A stretch of 5,064 nt of DNA from Syntrophobacterales bacterium (GTDB lineage Bacteria; Desulfobacterota; Syntrophobacteria; BM002): contig JAUVTM010000161.1 in assembly GCA_030601545.1 (NCBI GenBank), positions 1 through 5,064 on the forward strand, in the 5' to 3' direction. Below the pieces are notes generated by a model. That model did no database searches, was not told the DNA's origin, and worked only from the letters and a program-made list of their open reading frames with translations. Made by a program: the position numbers and the translations under genes. Positions 1 to 5,064 of this stretch are shown piece after piece. Numbering within the stretch: the stretch's first letter is position 1; the number at the start of each line of letters is the position of its first letter.

Positions 1-2
1 GT

Positions 3-515
3 GAAGAAAGAGCAACGGTCGAAGAGATAACGGCCATGCTGCCTCATTTCGAAAAGTCCAGAGGCAACCTTATTCCCATTCTCCAGTGTATTCAGGAGAG
101 TCATTCCTATCTTGCCACCGTTGCCATGGAGATGGTGGCAGAGCATCTGTGCATCTCACCCAGCGAGGTTTATGGGGTTGCCACCTTTTACAACCAGTTT
201 CGCCTTCACCCGCCCGGCAAGCACCAGCTCAAAGTTTGCCTGGGTACTGCTTGCCACGTGGCCGGCGGAGACATCATTTTGGAGAATTTTGAACGTAAGT
301 TGGGGATAAAGGACGGGGAAACCACCCCTGACCGTGAGTACAGCATCGAAAGGGTAGCCTGCGTGGGATGCTGTGCCTTGGCCCCGGTCGCTGTAATTGA
401 CGATACCGTCGAAGGCCACATCCAGCCAAGTAGAGTCGAGGGCATTTTCGTGCAATTTCAGGTTGAAAGAGAACGCGAGGAACGGGAAAAAGCGGAAAGG
501 GAATCCGGTGAGTAG
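3..515 (+). CDS. nuoE: NuoE/HoxE-like [2Fe-2S] diaphorase subunit (5' partial)
   Basis: This is the small thioredoxin-like ferredoxin subunit of an NADH-oxidising module (complex I 24 kDa / HoxE / HydC / HndA family). It carries one [2Fe-2S] cluster beside the FMN subunit and acts in the cytoplasm. Counting from the ATG at 36, the N-terminal helical part contains GNLIPILQ (10-17) and SEVYGVATFYNQF (43-55), both family hallmarks. The cluster ligands are C68 and C73 (CLGTAC, Cx4C) and C109 and C113 (CVGCC, Cx3C, with an extra Cys at 112), followed by ALAPV. The C-terminus is an unusual Glu/Arg-rich tail (about 143-159). The frame stays open to the window edge and the residues before ATG36 (VEEITA) fit the family's first helix, so the true start is probably upstream. 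ATG36 remains an alternative but has only a weak ribosome site. The last 8 bp overlap the next gene, which suggests translational coupling. The family call is secure; the exact complex is not. Confidence 0.9.
   Translation, partial: EERATVEEITAMLPHFEKSRGNLIPILQCIQESHSYLATVAMEMVAEHLCISPSEVYGVATFYNQFRLHPPGKHQLKVCLGTACHVAGGDIILENFERKLGIKDGETTPDREYSIERVACVGCCALAPVAVIDDTVEGHIQPSRVEGIFVQFQVEREREEREKAERESGE
496..502 (+). promoter_or_regulatory. Ribosome binding site deciding the GTG start of nuoF
   Basis: AAAGGGA lies 5 nt before GTG508, inside the end of the preceding gene. It supports a GTG start at 508 over the in-frame ATG at 397, which lies deep inside nuoE, and over ATG613, which has no Shine-Dalgarno and would remove the first helix of the N-terminal domain. 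Confidence 0.65.
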
Positions 516-2436
516 GGTTGATATTAAAAAACGTTTTACCCTCATCCAACGGGAGGCGGCACGGCGGGCTGAGGAGAAAAAAACTGAAGGTATCCCCACA
601 ATTTATATCGTCATGTCCACGTGTGGCCTGGCCTCAGGGGCGGCCGAGACCAAACAGGCCTTCGAAGAAGCTCTCTCCCATAAGTCTATTGAGGCCCGGA
701 TCGTTCCCGTTGGCTGTCTTGGCCATTGCTATGCTGAACCTCTGGTGGTGATCGATCATCCCACCTCCGGGTTTCCCCCCATCTGTTATCACCAGGTTAG
801 CGCTGCCAGAGCGCAGGTGCTGGTGGGGTCTTACCTAGAGAAGGGCGACCCCGTTTTTAAATATGTCCTCGGCGCCACCGAGGAAAACGACTTGATCCCC
901 GCGGTGATGGACTTTCCGCGCTTCAATCTGGAACAACGACTGGTAATGGAACAGTGCGGTCGCATCAATCCTGATGATATCTATCAATACGTTGCCGAGG
1001 GAGGGTATGAAGGGTTGGTTAAGGCTCTGGCTTCTGATCCCGAAGAAGTGATTGCTGAAATTGAAACCTCGGGACTGAGGGGCAGAGGTGGTGCCGGCTT
1101 TCCCGCCGGTCGTAAGTGGAGACTGGCAAGAGGTGCCGGCCCGGATGAAAAAATTGTCATCTGCAACGCGGACGAAGGGGACCCCGGCGCCTACATGGAC
1201 CGCACCATTCTTGAAAGTAACCCTCACCAGCTGCTGGAAGGTCTGGCGATCTGTGCTTACGCCATAGGGGCGAACCAGGCCACTGTTTACGTCAGGGCGG
1301 AATATCCCCTCGCAGTAAAGACAATTCAACAAGCTATCAAGAGCAGTGAAAAACTTTCTCTTCTTGGATCCTCCATCTTGGGTACATCGTTCAATCTTGA
1401 GGTCATAGTCTTCCAGGGCTCCGGGGCCTTCGTTTGCGGCGAGGAAACCGCACTTATCCAGTCCATTGAAGGAAAACGGGGAATGCCTCAACACCGTCCG
1501 CCGTACCCGGTGGAAAAAGGCCTTTGGGGACGACCCACCGTAGTGAATAACGTTAAGACCCTCTCTTCCGTGCCCTCCATTATGAACAGGGGAGCAGCAT
1601 GGTTTCGCAGCATTGGTACCGAGAATAGTCCCGGCACTGCTATTTTTTCTGTGGTCGGCAACGTCGTTCACCCAGGGTTGGTTGAAATTGCCATGGGGAC
1701 AAGCCTCCGGACACTCATCTTTGACGTCTGCGGTGGAATTCCCAAGAAAAAAAGCTTCAAAGCCGTGCAAATCGGCGGGCCTTCCGGAGGTTGTTTACCG
1801 GAAAGCTTTCTCGACACCCCCATCGATTTCGATTCGCTTACCGAGGCAGGGGCGATGATGGGGTCCGGCGGCATGGTGGTGATGGACGAAAACAGCTGCA
1901 TGGTGGACGTGTCCCGGTATTTCCTCGACTTCACCCAAAAGGAATCATGTGGCAAATGTACTTTTTGCAGAATAGGGACCCGCCATCTTCTTACTATACT
2001 GGACCGCATCACCAAAGGCGAAGGGAGGGAGGAAGACCTGGGGCTTCTGGAAACGCTGAGCGAGGATATTAAAAGCGGGTCGCTTTGTGGCCTGGGGAAA
2101 ACCGCACCCAATCCGGTGCTCACTTCCCTCAAGTATTTCCTGGACGAATACGAGGCCCATATTAGAGAAAAGCGGTGCCCGGCCCTGAAGTGTCGCGCCC
2201 TTACCGCCTTTTACATCGACCTTGAAAAGTGCGCCCGGGGATGTGACGTCTGTGTGGGCTGCTGTCCGGTGGAAGCCATTTTCACAGCCACGGGAAGGAA
2301 GAAGGCGATCGACCAAGAGTTATGTGTCAAATGCGGGGAATGTATGGTGGTCTGTCCTCCGGAATACGACGCGGTGGAAAAGATTTCGCCGCCTGAACTG
2401 GCCCCCATTATCGAGCGACCTCCTGAGAAGAAATAG
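508..2436 (+). CDS. nuoF: HydB/NuoF-like FMN- and NADH-binding subunit with extra N- and C-terminal ferredoxin domains
   Basis: This is the flavin subunit of the module: NADH is oxidised (or NAD+ reduced) at FMN and electrons pass through iron-sulfur clusters. The length is about 642 aa from GTG508. Residues 1-30 form a charged helix. Residues about 30-110 form a thioredoxin-like [2Fe-2S]-type domain with C39, C70 and C74 but only three Cys. Residues about 140-540 are the NuoF core, with RGRGGAGFPAGRKW (191-204), CNADEGDPGAY (219-229, FMN/NADH site), CGEETALIQSIEGKRG (310-325), an SLBB domain near 380-410, and the [4Fe-4S] ligands C481, C484, C487 and C527 (SCGKCTFCR). H551-x5-C557-x4-C562 matches the HIxxKxCPAxxC linker seen in HydB-type proteins. 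Residues 570-625 are a 2x[4Fe-4S] domain with C575, C579, C582 and C586, then C606, C609, C612 and C616. Ordinary NuoF is about 430-450 aa and lacks both extensions. T. maritima HydB of the bifurcating hydrogenase has the same domain order. The electron partner is not in the window. Confidence 0.92.
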   Translation: MSRVDIKKRFTLIQREAARRAEEKKTEGIPTIYIVMSTCGLASGAAETKQAFEEALSHKSIEARIVPVGCLGHCYAEPLVVIDHPTSGFPPICYHQVSAARAQVLVGSYLEKGDPVFKYVLGATEENDLIPAVMDFPRFNLEQRLVMEQCGRINPDDIYQYVAEGGYEGLVKALASDPEEVIAEIETSGLRGRGGAGFPAGRKWRLARGAGPDEKIVICNADEGDPGAYMDRTILESNPHQLLEGLAICAYAIGANQATVYVRAEYPLAVKTIQQAIKSSEKLSLLGSSILGTSFNLEVIVFQGSGAFVCGEETALIQSIEGKRGMPQHRPPYPVEKGLWGRPTVVNNVKTLSSVPSIMNRGAAWFRSIGTENSPGTAIFSVVGNVVHPGLVEIAMGTSLRTLIFDVCGGIPKKKSFKAVQIGGPSGGCLPESFLDTPIDFDSLTEAGAMMGSGGMVVMDENSCMVDVSRYFLDFTQKESCGKCTFCRIGTRHLLTILDRITKGEGREEDLGLLETLSEDIKSGSLCGLGKTAPNPVLTSLKYFLDEYEAHIREKRCPALKCRALTAFYIDLEKCARGCDVCVGCCPVEAIFTATGRKKAIDQELCVKCGECMVVCPPEYDAVEKISPPELAPIIERPPEKK

Positions 2437-2510
2437 GCAAGCGGCTGATCAAAGGTCACCTCCATCGCCATTGAACGAGTGTACCGGATCACGGTAAAGC
2501 AAAAGTAGCT

Positions 2511-3182
2511 ATGGTCAACCTGATAGTCGACGACAAAGAGATCAAGGTGGAAGAGGGAAAATCCGTCCTCCAGGCATGTCTCGAGAACTCCATCTTCATC
2601 CCCAATATGTGTTTTATCAAGACAAGGGAGCATCCCCACGCCTCGTGCAGGTTGTGCTTTGTGGAGATCGACGGTCTTGACCGCCCGGTGACCTCGTGTA
2701 CGGAGAAAGTTCGCGAGGGTTTGGTGGTAAGAACAGCCACCCCGCAGGTGAGACGCCTTCAGCGTATGGCCTTCAAGCTTCTCATGTCTGCGCACCATTG
2801 CCAGCCCAAGGTCTGTCCAGCCAAAGATGGTTGCCAGCTGATCCGCACCGCCAAGCACCTCGAGGTCGGTTTGAATCCGCGGCCCTTGGAGCGCCTTGAG
2901 CGGGATGTGGAGGAGGAAGTCGACCTCATTTTCTTCACCTATTATCCTTTCCGCTGTGTGCTTTGCGGCAAGTGCGTTTACGTTTGTCGGCAAAGAAATG
3001 GCCACAACCCTCTGACTTTTGCCAAACGGGGTTTTGACACGGTGATCGGTTTTATTACTAGTGGAGATCCGGCCGATGCCCCCTGTCACCATTGCGGTGC
3101 CTGCGCCAACGTTTGCCCCACCGGTGCCCTGGTGCTCAAACCAGAGTACACCGAAGCTATCGGCGTAGAAGGTTCGCGGTAA
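2511..3182 (+). CDS. hoxU: HoxU-like iron-sulfur diaphorase subunit (NuoG/HydA N-terminal type)
   Basis: This is the electron-wire subunit joining the flavin subunit to a catalytic partner. The 223-aa length is close to cyanobacterial HoxU. Residues 1-75 are a plant-type [2Fe-2S] ferredoxin fold with C34, C46, C49 and C63 (Cx11Cx2Cx13C). Residues about 80-120 are the NuoG-type His/Cys [4Fe-4S] segment HHCQPKVCPAKDGCQL (95-110), in which H95, C102 and C108 sit at canonical spacing but the expected Cys at 99 is Pro and C97 lies two residues earlier. Residues 149-202 are a 2x[4Fe-4S] domain with C149, C152, C155 and C159, then C192, C195, C198 and C202. The protein stops right after this domain, so it has neither the H-cluster domain of HydA nor the molybdopterin-type part of NuoG. 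ATG2511 is the only start before an in-frame TGA at 2472-2474, yet its ribosome site is poor. The gene follows nuoF after 74 bp and is probably co-transcribed. No hydrogenase gene follows. Confidence 0.9.
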   Translation: MVNLIVDDKEIKVEEGKSVLQACLENSIFIPNMCFIKTREHPHASCRLCFVEIDGLDRPVTSCTEKVREGLVVRTATPQVRRLQRMAFKLLMSAHHCQPKVCPAKDGCQLIRTAKHLEVGLNPRPLERLERDVEEEVDLIFFTYYPFRCVLCGKCVYVCRQRNGHNPLTFAKRGFDTVIGFITSGDPADAPCHHCGACANVCPTGALVLKPEYTEAIGVEGSR

Positions 3183-3210
3183 CTGGTCGCGGCTAAAAGC
3201 CGCTCCCACA
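3183..3210 (-). repeat. REP-like palindrome in a convergent gap
   Basis: On the - strand this reads TGTGGGAGCGGCTTTTAGCC followed by GCGACCAG. A GTGG tetranucleotide is followed by a perfect 6-bp stem (GCGGCT/AGCCGC, 3189-3194 with 3198-3203) and a 3-nt loop. This GTRG-plus-palindrome layout is typical of bacterial REP elements mobilised by RAYT (IS200-like Y1) transposases. It sits between the converging hoxU and mltC stop codons, a usual REP location. There is no U-tract, so it is not a classical intrinsic terminator, although it could still protect or block 3' ends from either side. Only one copy is visible in the window, so membership of a repeat family is inferred from layout. Confidence 0.6.
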
Positions 3211-3243
3211 TGCCCTGGATGAAGATCTGGGTAATTATGCAGG

Positions 3244-4377
3244 CTAGAAAAGCGGTTGATACATGCCCATTCTTTGCGTTACCCGTTGCAGGTAGTCGCT
3301 AGTTTCTCGAGGTGTCCGCTGTCGGAGCACCTGGTAGAGCTGCCCTGGAGCCATGCTGTGGGTGGGATACCGACGGATGATCTTCCGCTGAATGGAGGTG
3401 GGGCCCCAGTTATAACCACATACTGACAAATAAAGATTTTTCACCGGGTTGGTTTCTGCGGCAAAATGTTTATAGATCAGCAAATTGAGGTAGGCTGCTC
3501 CCAATTCGATATTATTTGCGGGTTGATAGAGGTAGTTGGCGGGAAGGACGCGATCCCTTCCATAGACATACTGATAGGCCTCCCTGCCCCCATAGATGGG
3601 CACCAGTTGCATGAGTCCATAGGCTGGAACATGGGAGCGGGCCATGGGATCAAAATAGGACTCCGTGTGAATTACCGCCATGACGAGTTCGGGACGCAAA
3701 CGAAATCTTTGTGCCTGCCGTTTCACTTCCGGGATGTAAGGTCGCGCCCGTACCATGGTGTGGTTGGGGATCATCTTGATGGGAACGGAAAGCTTGTAGC
3801 GCGACACACCGTCCTTGCCCACAATAGGCTGCGGCTCCCGTTGCAGCCGGGGGAAGACTTCACGATTGAGATAGCGGTCCAGTGTCTGTTTTGTAACCGG
3901 CTTTCCTCGGCTATCGGCGATTTGGCCGGCTAGAATATCACGCCCCGACGGATTGTTGGAGGAGAGGACTTTTGCCAGTTGCCTCCTAATTCGCTCTTTG
4001 CTCAATTCGGATATTCGGATTTCGCTGGTCTTGACCATGGTAGCCAGTACCATATCCCCCTTTTCGAAGTTCACATAGGAACGGGTGGAGTACTGGTCAC
4101 TGTAGTCTACCCACTCTTTTTTCGTGGTGGTAAGGCTATCCAACCAAATGCGGTTGATCTCAGCCACCATGCGCTCCCAGGCTTTCTGCTGTTCCCGGAG
4201 CATTTGATTCCACTCCTGCTCGGTCTCAATAAACAGGTCCTCCCCTTCCTTGGTAAGGTCCTCCCATTGCTGCTGTTGGAGTTTCTGTTCATCTGTGTAT
4301 ATATCTTTTTGACCGAGGGCCACGGTGACCGTAAAGAGCAAAACGGTAGCCAGGCATGTTACCATTACCTTTCGCAT
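3244..4377 (-). CDS. mltC: MltC-like periplasmic lytic murein transglycosylase
   Basis: This enzyme cleaves the MurNAc-GlcNAc bond of peptidoglycan to form 1,6-anhydroMurNAc, serving wall turnover in the periplasm. The length is 377 aa (E. coli MltC is 359). Residues 1-22 are a Sec signal peptide with a likely SPase I site after ALG22. Residues 28-75 are a Gln/Glu-rich, probably coiled-coil stretch. Residues about 75-200 match the MltC N-terminal domain (DUF3393), including YSDQYSTRSYVNF (92-104) and IKMIPNH (200-206). Residues about 215-370 are the SLT catalytic domain with HTES (E239 is the catalytic acid), GLMQLVP (254-260), NNIELGAAYLNLL (288-300) and GYNWGP (321-326), where the family usually has AYNGG. 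Unlike E. coli MltC there is no lipobox; the only early Cys (C8) lies in the n-region. The start is fixed by a strong Shine-Dalgarno and an upstream promoter. It is transcribed alone, converging on the diaphorase genes. Confidence 0.93.
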   Translation of the reverse strand: MRKVMVTCLATVLLFTVTVALGQKDIYTDEQKLQQQQWEDLTKEGEDLFIETEQEWNQMLREQQKAWERMVAEINRIWLDSLTTTKKEWVDYSDQYSTRSYVNFEKGDMVLATMVKTSEIRISELSKERIRRQLAKVLSSNNPSGRDILAGQIADSRGKPVTKQTLDRYLNREVFPRLQREPQPIVGKDGVSRYKLSVPIKMIPNHTMVRARPYIPEVKRQAQRFRLRPELVMAVIHTESYFDPMARSHVPAYGLMQLVPIYGGREAYQYVYGRDRVLPANYLYQPANNIELGAAYLNLLIYKHFAAETNPVKNLYLSVCGYNWGPTSIQRKIIRRYPTHSMAPGQLYQVLRQRTPRETSDYLQRVTQRMGMYQPLF

Positions 4378-4382
4378 AACCC

Positions 4383-4389
4383 ACCTCCT
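4383..4389 (-). promoter_or_regulatory. Strong ribosome binding site of mltC
   Basis: On the - strand AGGAGGT lies 5 nt before ATG at 4377-4375. The match to the anti-Shine-Dalgarno is full length, which fixes the start codon. Confidence 0.85.
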
Positions 4390-4414
4390 ACATATACCGT
4401 GTCAAATCTTAGGC

Positions 4415-4443
4415 ATTATCTCTTTTCACAGCAATCGAGTCAA
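4415..4443 (-). promoter_or_regulatory. Sigma70-type promoter of mltC
   Basis: On the - strand TTGACT (4443-4438) is followed after exactly 17 bp by GATAAT (4420-4415), each one mismatch from consensus. The start point would fall near 4408, giving a leader of about 30 nt that carries the strong ribosome site. This suggests independent and fairly strong constitutive expression of mltC. No clear operator overlaps it. Confidence 0.75.
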
Positions 4444-4504
4444 CCGCAGCTACGGTGGCTCATTCGCAGGAGTTACCCCAAAAATTGATGTTTAATCGTT
4501 CTAT

Positions 4505-4524
4505 AGTGAGGCTATTAGCCTACT
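4505..4524. repeat. Short hairpin with one bulge
   Basis: AGT plus AGGCT pairs with AGCCT plus ACT around an ATT loop, giving an 8-bp stem with one unpaired G (4508). There is no U-tract on either strand, so it is not a typical terminator. It lies upstream of the mltC promoter and its role is unknown. Confidence 0.4.
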
Positions 4525-4596
4525 GCTGGTGATTTACAAATGAAAAGTACATCTGCAATGAGTTCTGTTTAGATGGAGCTTGAGGGCTGGGATTTT

Positions 4597-4690
4597 CCCG
4601 AAGCGGCGTATATAGCCAGCCTATGCCAATTTCAATTGATCAGCCTGCCCAGCCACTATGGCAGAGGCTGGCAATATCCGCAGCTCGGGC
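4597..4690. repeat. Long imperfect inverted repeat (fold-back element)
   Basis: The left arm 4602-4628 and the right arm 4659-4685 are inverted copies matching at 23 of 27 positions without gaps. The inner core is GCCAGCCTaTGCCA (4615-4628) against TGGCAGAGGCTGGC (4659-4672), with one mismatch in 14. Allowing a one-base gap extends the pairing by a CCCG/CGGG segment to 4597 and 4689. The arms enclose about 30 bases (4629-4658) that include the palindrome TCAATTGA (4632-4639). The length of matched arms is unlikely by chance in so short an interval. It could be a small MITE-like element, a structured RNA or a protein-binding cruciform site. I see no target-site duplication, so the mobile interpretation is unproven. 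Confidence 0.6.
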
Positions 4691-4839
4691 TGCCATCTAC
4701 TTCGGCCCGAAGCACCACCGCCCGGCAAGGACAGCAGGCCGAGCGTAAGCGGAGGGAATGTCCAGGTGGATTTGTCTCAATTATTCTTAATACACTCATA
4801 CCAACCAAAAAATGGGAACACTCCTGGTAACATTCAGAG

Positions 4840-4868
4840 TTCCAATGCCAGGGCTAATTCGTTATAAT
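4840..4868 (+). promoter_or_regulatory. Possible promoter of the FKBP-type isomerase gene
   Basis: A perfect -10 box, TATAAT (4863-4868), is preceded after 17 bp by TTCCAA (4840-4845), which matches only three of six -35 positions. Transcription would start near 4875 and give a leader of about 72 nt before ATG4947. The -10 box and the AT-rich setting favour it; the poor -35 box means it may need an activator or may be fortuitous. Confidence 0.4.
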
Positions 4869-4906
4869 TTGCATTTGGGTATTTTACAGAGGTTTCTGAA
4901 AATATT

Positions 4907-4929
4907 GTGGGGTTCCTGAGACACCCCGC
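4907..4929 (+). promoter_or_regulatory. Leader hairpin just upstream of the FKBP gene ribosome site
   Basis: GTGGGGT (4907-4913) pairs with ACCCCGC (4923-4929) around a 9-nt loop, giving seven pairs including one G-T wobble. It ends 4 nt before the AAGGGA ribosome site (4934-4939). It could affect translation or mRNA stability, or be an operator half-site pair. No known riboswitch or thermometer fold is recognised. Confidence 0.35.
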
Positions 4930-4946
4930 TGAAAAGGGATTTTCCT

Positions 4947-5064
4947 ATGCCGCAGATCGGTCCCGGAACGTATGTAACCATGGAATATGACGCCTTTCTA
5001 GAATCAGGGACCAGAGTGCTGGGAACGAATAAGAAGGACCCTTTAGTCTTTCGCTTTGGTTCAG
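4947..5064 (+). CDS. FKBP/SlyD-like peptidyl-prolyl cis-trans isomerase (3' partial)
   Basis: This is the first 39 codons of a gene running off the window. The start ATG4947 has AAGGGA (4934-4939) 7 nt upstream. The visible residues IGPGTYVTMEYDAFLESGTR (4-23), followed by a short linker and PLVFRFGS at the edge, resemble the first beta strands of FKBP-type prolyl isomerases of the SlyD group (compare the pattern V-x-L/M-x-Y-x-x-x-L-x-x-G ... P-L-x-F-x-x-G). Such enzymes catalyse cis-trans isomerisation of prolyl bonds and act as folding helpers in the cytoplasm. No signal peptide is visible. The active-site residues and the insert-in-flap domain would lie beyond the window, so the assignment rests on the N-terminal pattern only. 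Confidence 0.6.
   Translation, partial: MPQIGPGTYVTMEYDAFLESGTRVLGTNKKDPLVFRFGS

Larger units (their letters stand above)
4444..4946. other. Gene-free intergenic stretch between divergent mltC and the FKBP gene
   Basis: I see no convincing coding sequence here. Short open frames beginning at 4573 and 4658 lack ribosome sites and recognisable protein features. The part at about 4640-4765 is GC-rich and full of short self-complementary segments: CCAGCC/GGCTGG at 4649-4671, GCAGC-TCGG-GCTGC at 4680-4693, and CTTCGG-C-CCGAAG at 4700-4712. From about 4770 to 4910 it becomes AT-rich, as expected of a promoter region. The mltC promoter lies just before it and a possible promoter for the downstream gene lies inside it. 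An unrecognised structured RNA or a decayed mobile element could account for the central part. Confidence 0.6.

Noticed and set aside
1..30. GTG at position 1 opening a 9-codon frame
   Set aside because: It ends at TAA (28-30). The neighbouring frame continues a conserved NuoE helix, so this is either out of frame or at most the tail of an upstream gene that cannot be judged.
835..1770. Long open frame (311 codons) on the - strand opposite nuoF
   Set aside because: It lies wholly antisense to a gene with unmistakable NuoF motifs. Its translation shows no recognisable family and it is a by-product of the GC-biased third positions of the + strand.
2949..3120. H-cluster of an [FeFe] hydrogenase in the third gene
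   Set aside because: The protein stops about 20 residues after the last ferredoxin Cys. None of the H-cluster signatures (such as TSCCPxW or MPCxxKxxE) is present in any frame downstream.
3189..3203. Intrinsic terminator for hoxU or mltC
   Set aside because: The stem-loop has no run of T on either side in either direction; the REP-like layout explains it better.
2211..3209. Long open frame (332 codons) on the - strand opposite hoxU and the end of nuoF
   Set aside because: It crosses two real genes and the REP-like element on the other strand, and its translation has no family features.
4400..4405. Perfect TTGACA on the - strand near the mltC start
   Set aside because: No -10 box follows at a workable distance before the start codon, and the TTGACT/GATAAT pair just upstream is well spaced.
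3979..4488. Open frame of 169 codons on the + strand opposite mltC
   Set aside because: It is antisense to the secure mltC gene and its promoter and has no ribosome site or family pattern.
4573..4830. Open frame of 85 codons in the intergenic region (and another of 69 codons from 4658)
   Set aside because: There is no ribosome site, no recognisable protein pattern, low-complexity composition, and overlap with the inverted repeat and hairpins.

Overview
The window reads like a chromosomal segment of an anaerobic Gram-negative bacterium. The best guess is a Desulfobacterota-type (former Deltaproteobacteria) sulfate reducer or syntroph. This rests on the style of the diaphorase genes, on an MltC-type lytic transglycosylase (which implies a periplasm and thin murein), and on a REP-like intergenic palindrome. 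The lineage is an inference; no marker gene is present.

Layout. (1) Positions 3-3182, + strand: a three-gene NADH-oxidising (diaphorase) module. It consists of a NuoE/HoxE-like [2Fe-2S] subunit (5' end outside the window), a NuoF-like FMN/NADH subunit of about 642 aa with an added N-terminal thioredoxin-like domain and an added C-terminal 2x[4Fe-4S] domain, and a 223-aa HoxU-like iron-sulfur subunit. The first two genes overlap by 8 bp; the third follows after 74 bp. (2) A 61-bp convergent gap carrying a REP-like palindrome. (3) Positions 3244-4377, - strand: an MltC-like lytic transglycosylase with a strong Shine-Dalgarno and a near-consensus sigma70 promoter. (4) A gene-free stretch, 4378-4946, that holds that promoter, several hairpins, a long imperfect inverted repeat (4597-4690) and a possible + strand promoter. 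(5) From 4947 to the window end: the start of an FKBP/SlyD-like peptidyl-prolyl isomerase.

How the genes work together. The E-F-U proteins together would hold FMN and a chain of iron-sulfur clusters moving electrons between NAD(H) and a separate catalytic subunit (hydrogenase, formate dehydrogenase or similar) and/or ferredoxin. The architecture of the F subunit matches HydB of the electron-bifurcating HydABC group rather than plain complex I NuoF. The U subunit, however, ends where HydA would continue into its H-cluster domain, and no hydrogenase or dehydrogenase gene follows. The identity of the catalytic partner is therefore the main open question. Several cluster motifs in this module deviate from the canonical spacing. 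The transglycosylase and isomerase are independent envelope and protein-folding genes with their own transcription.
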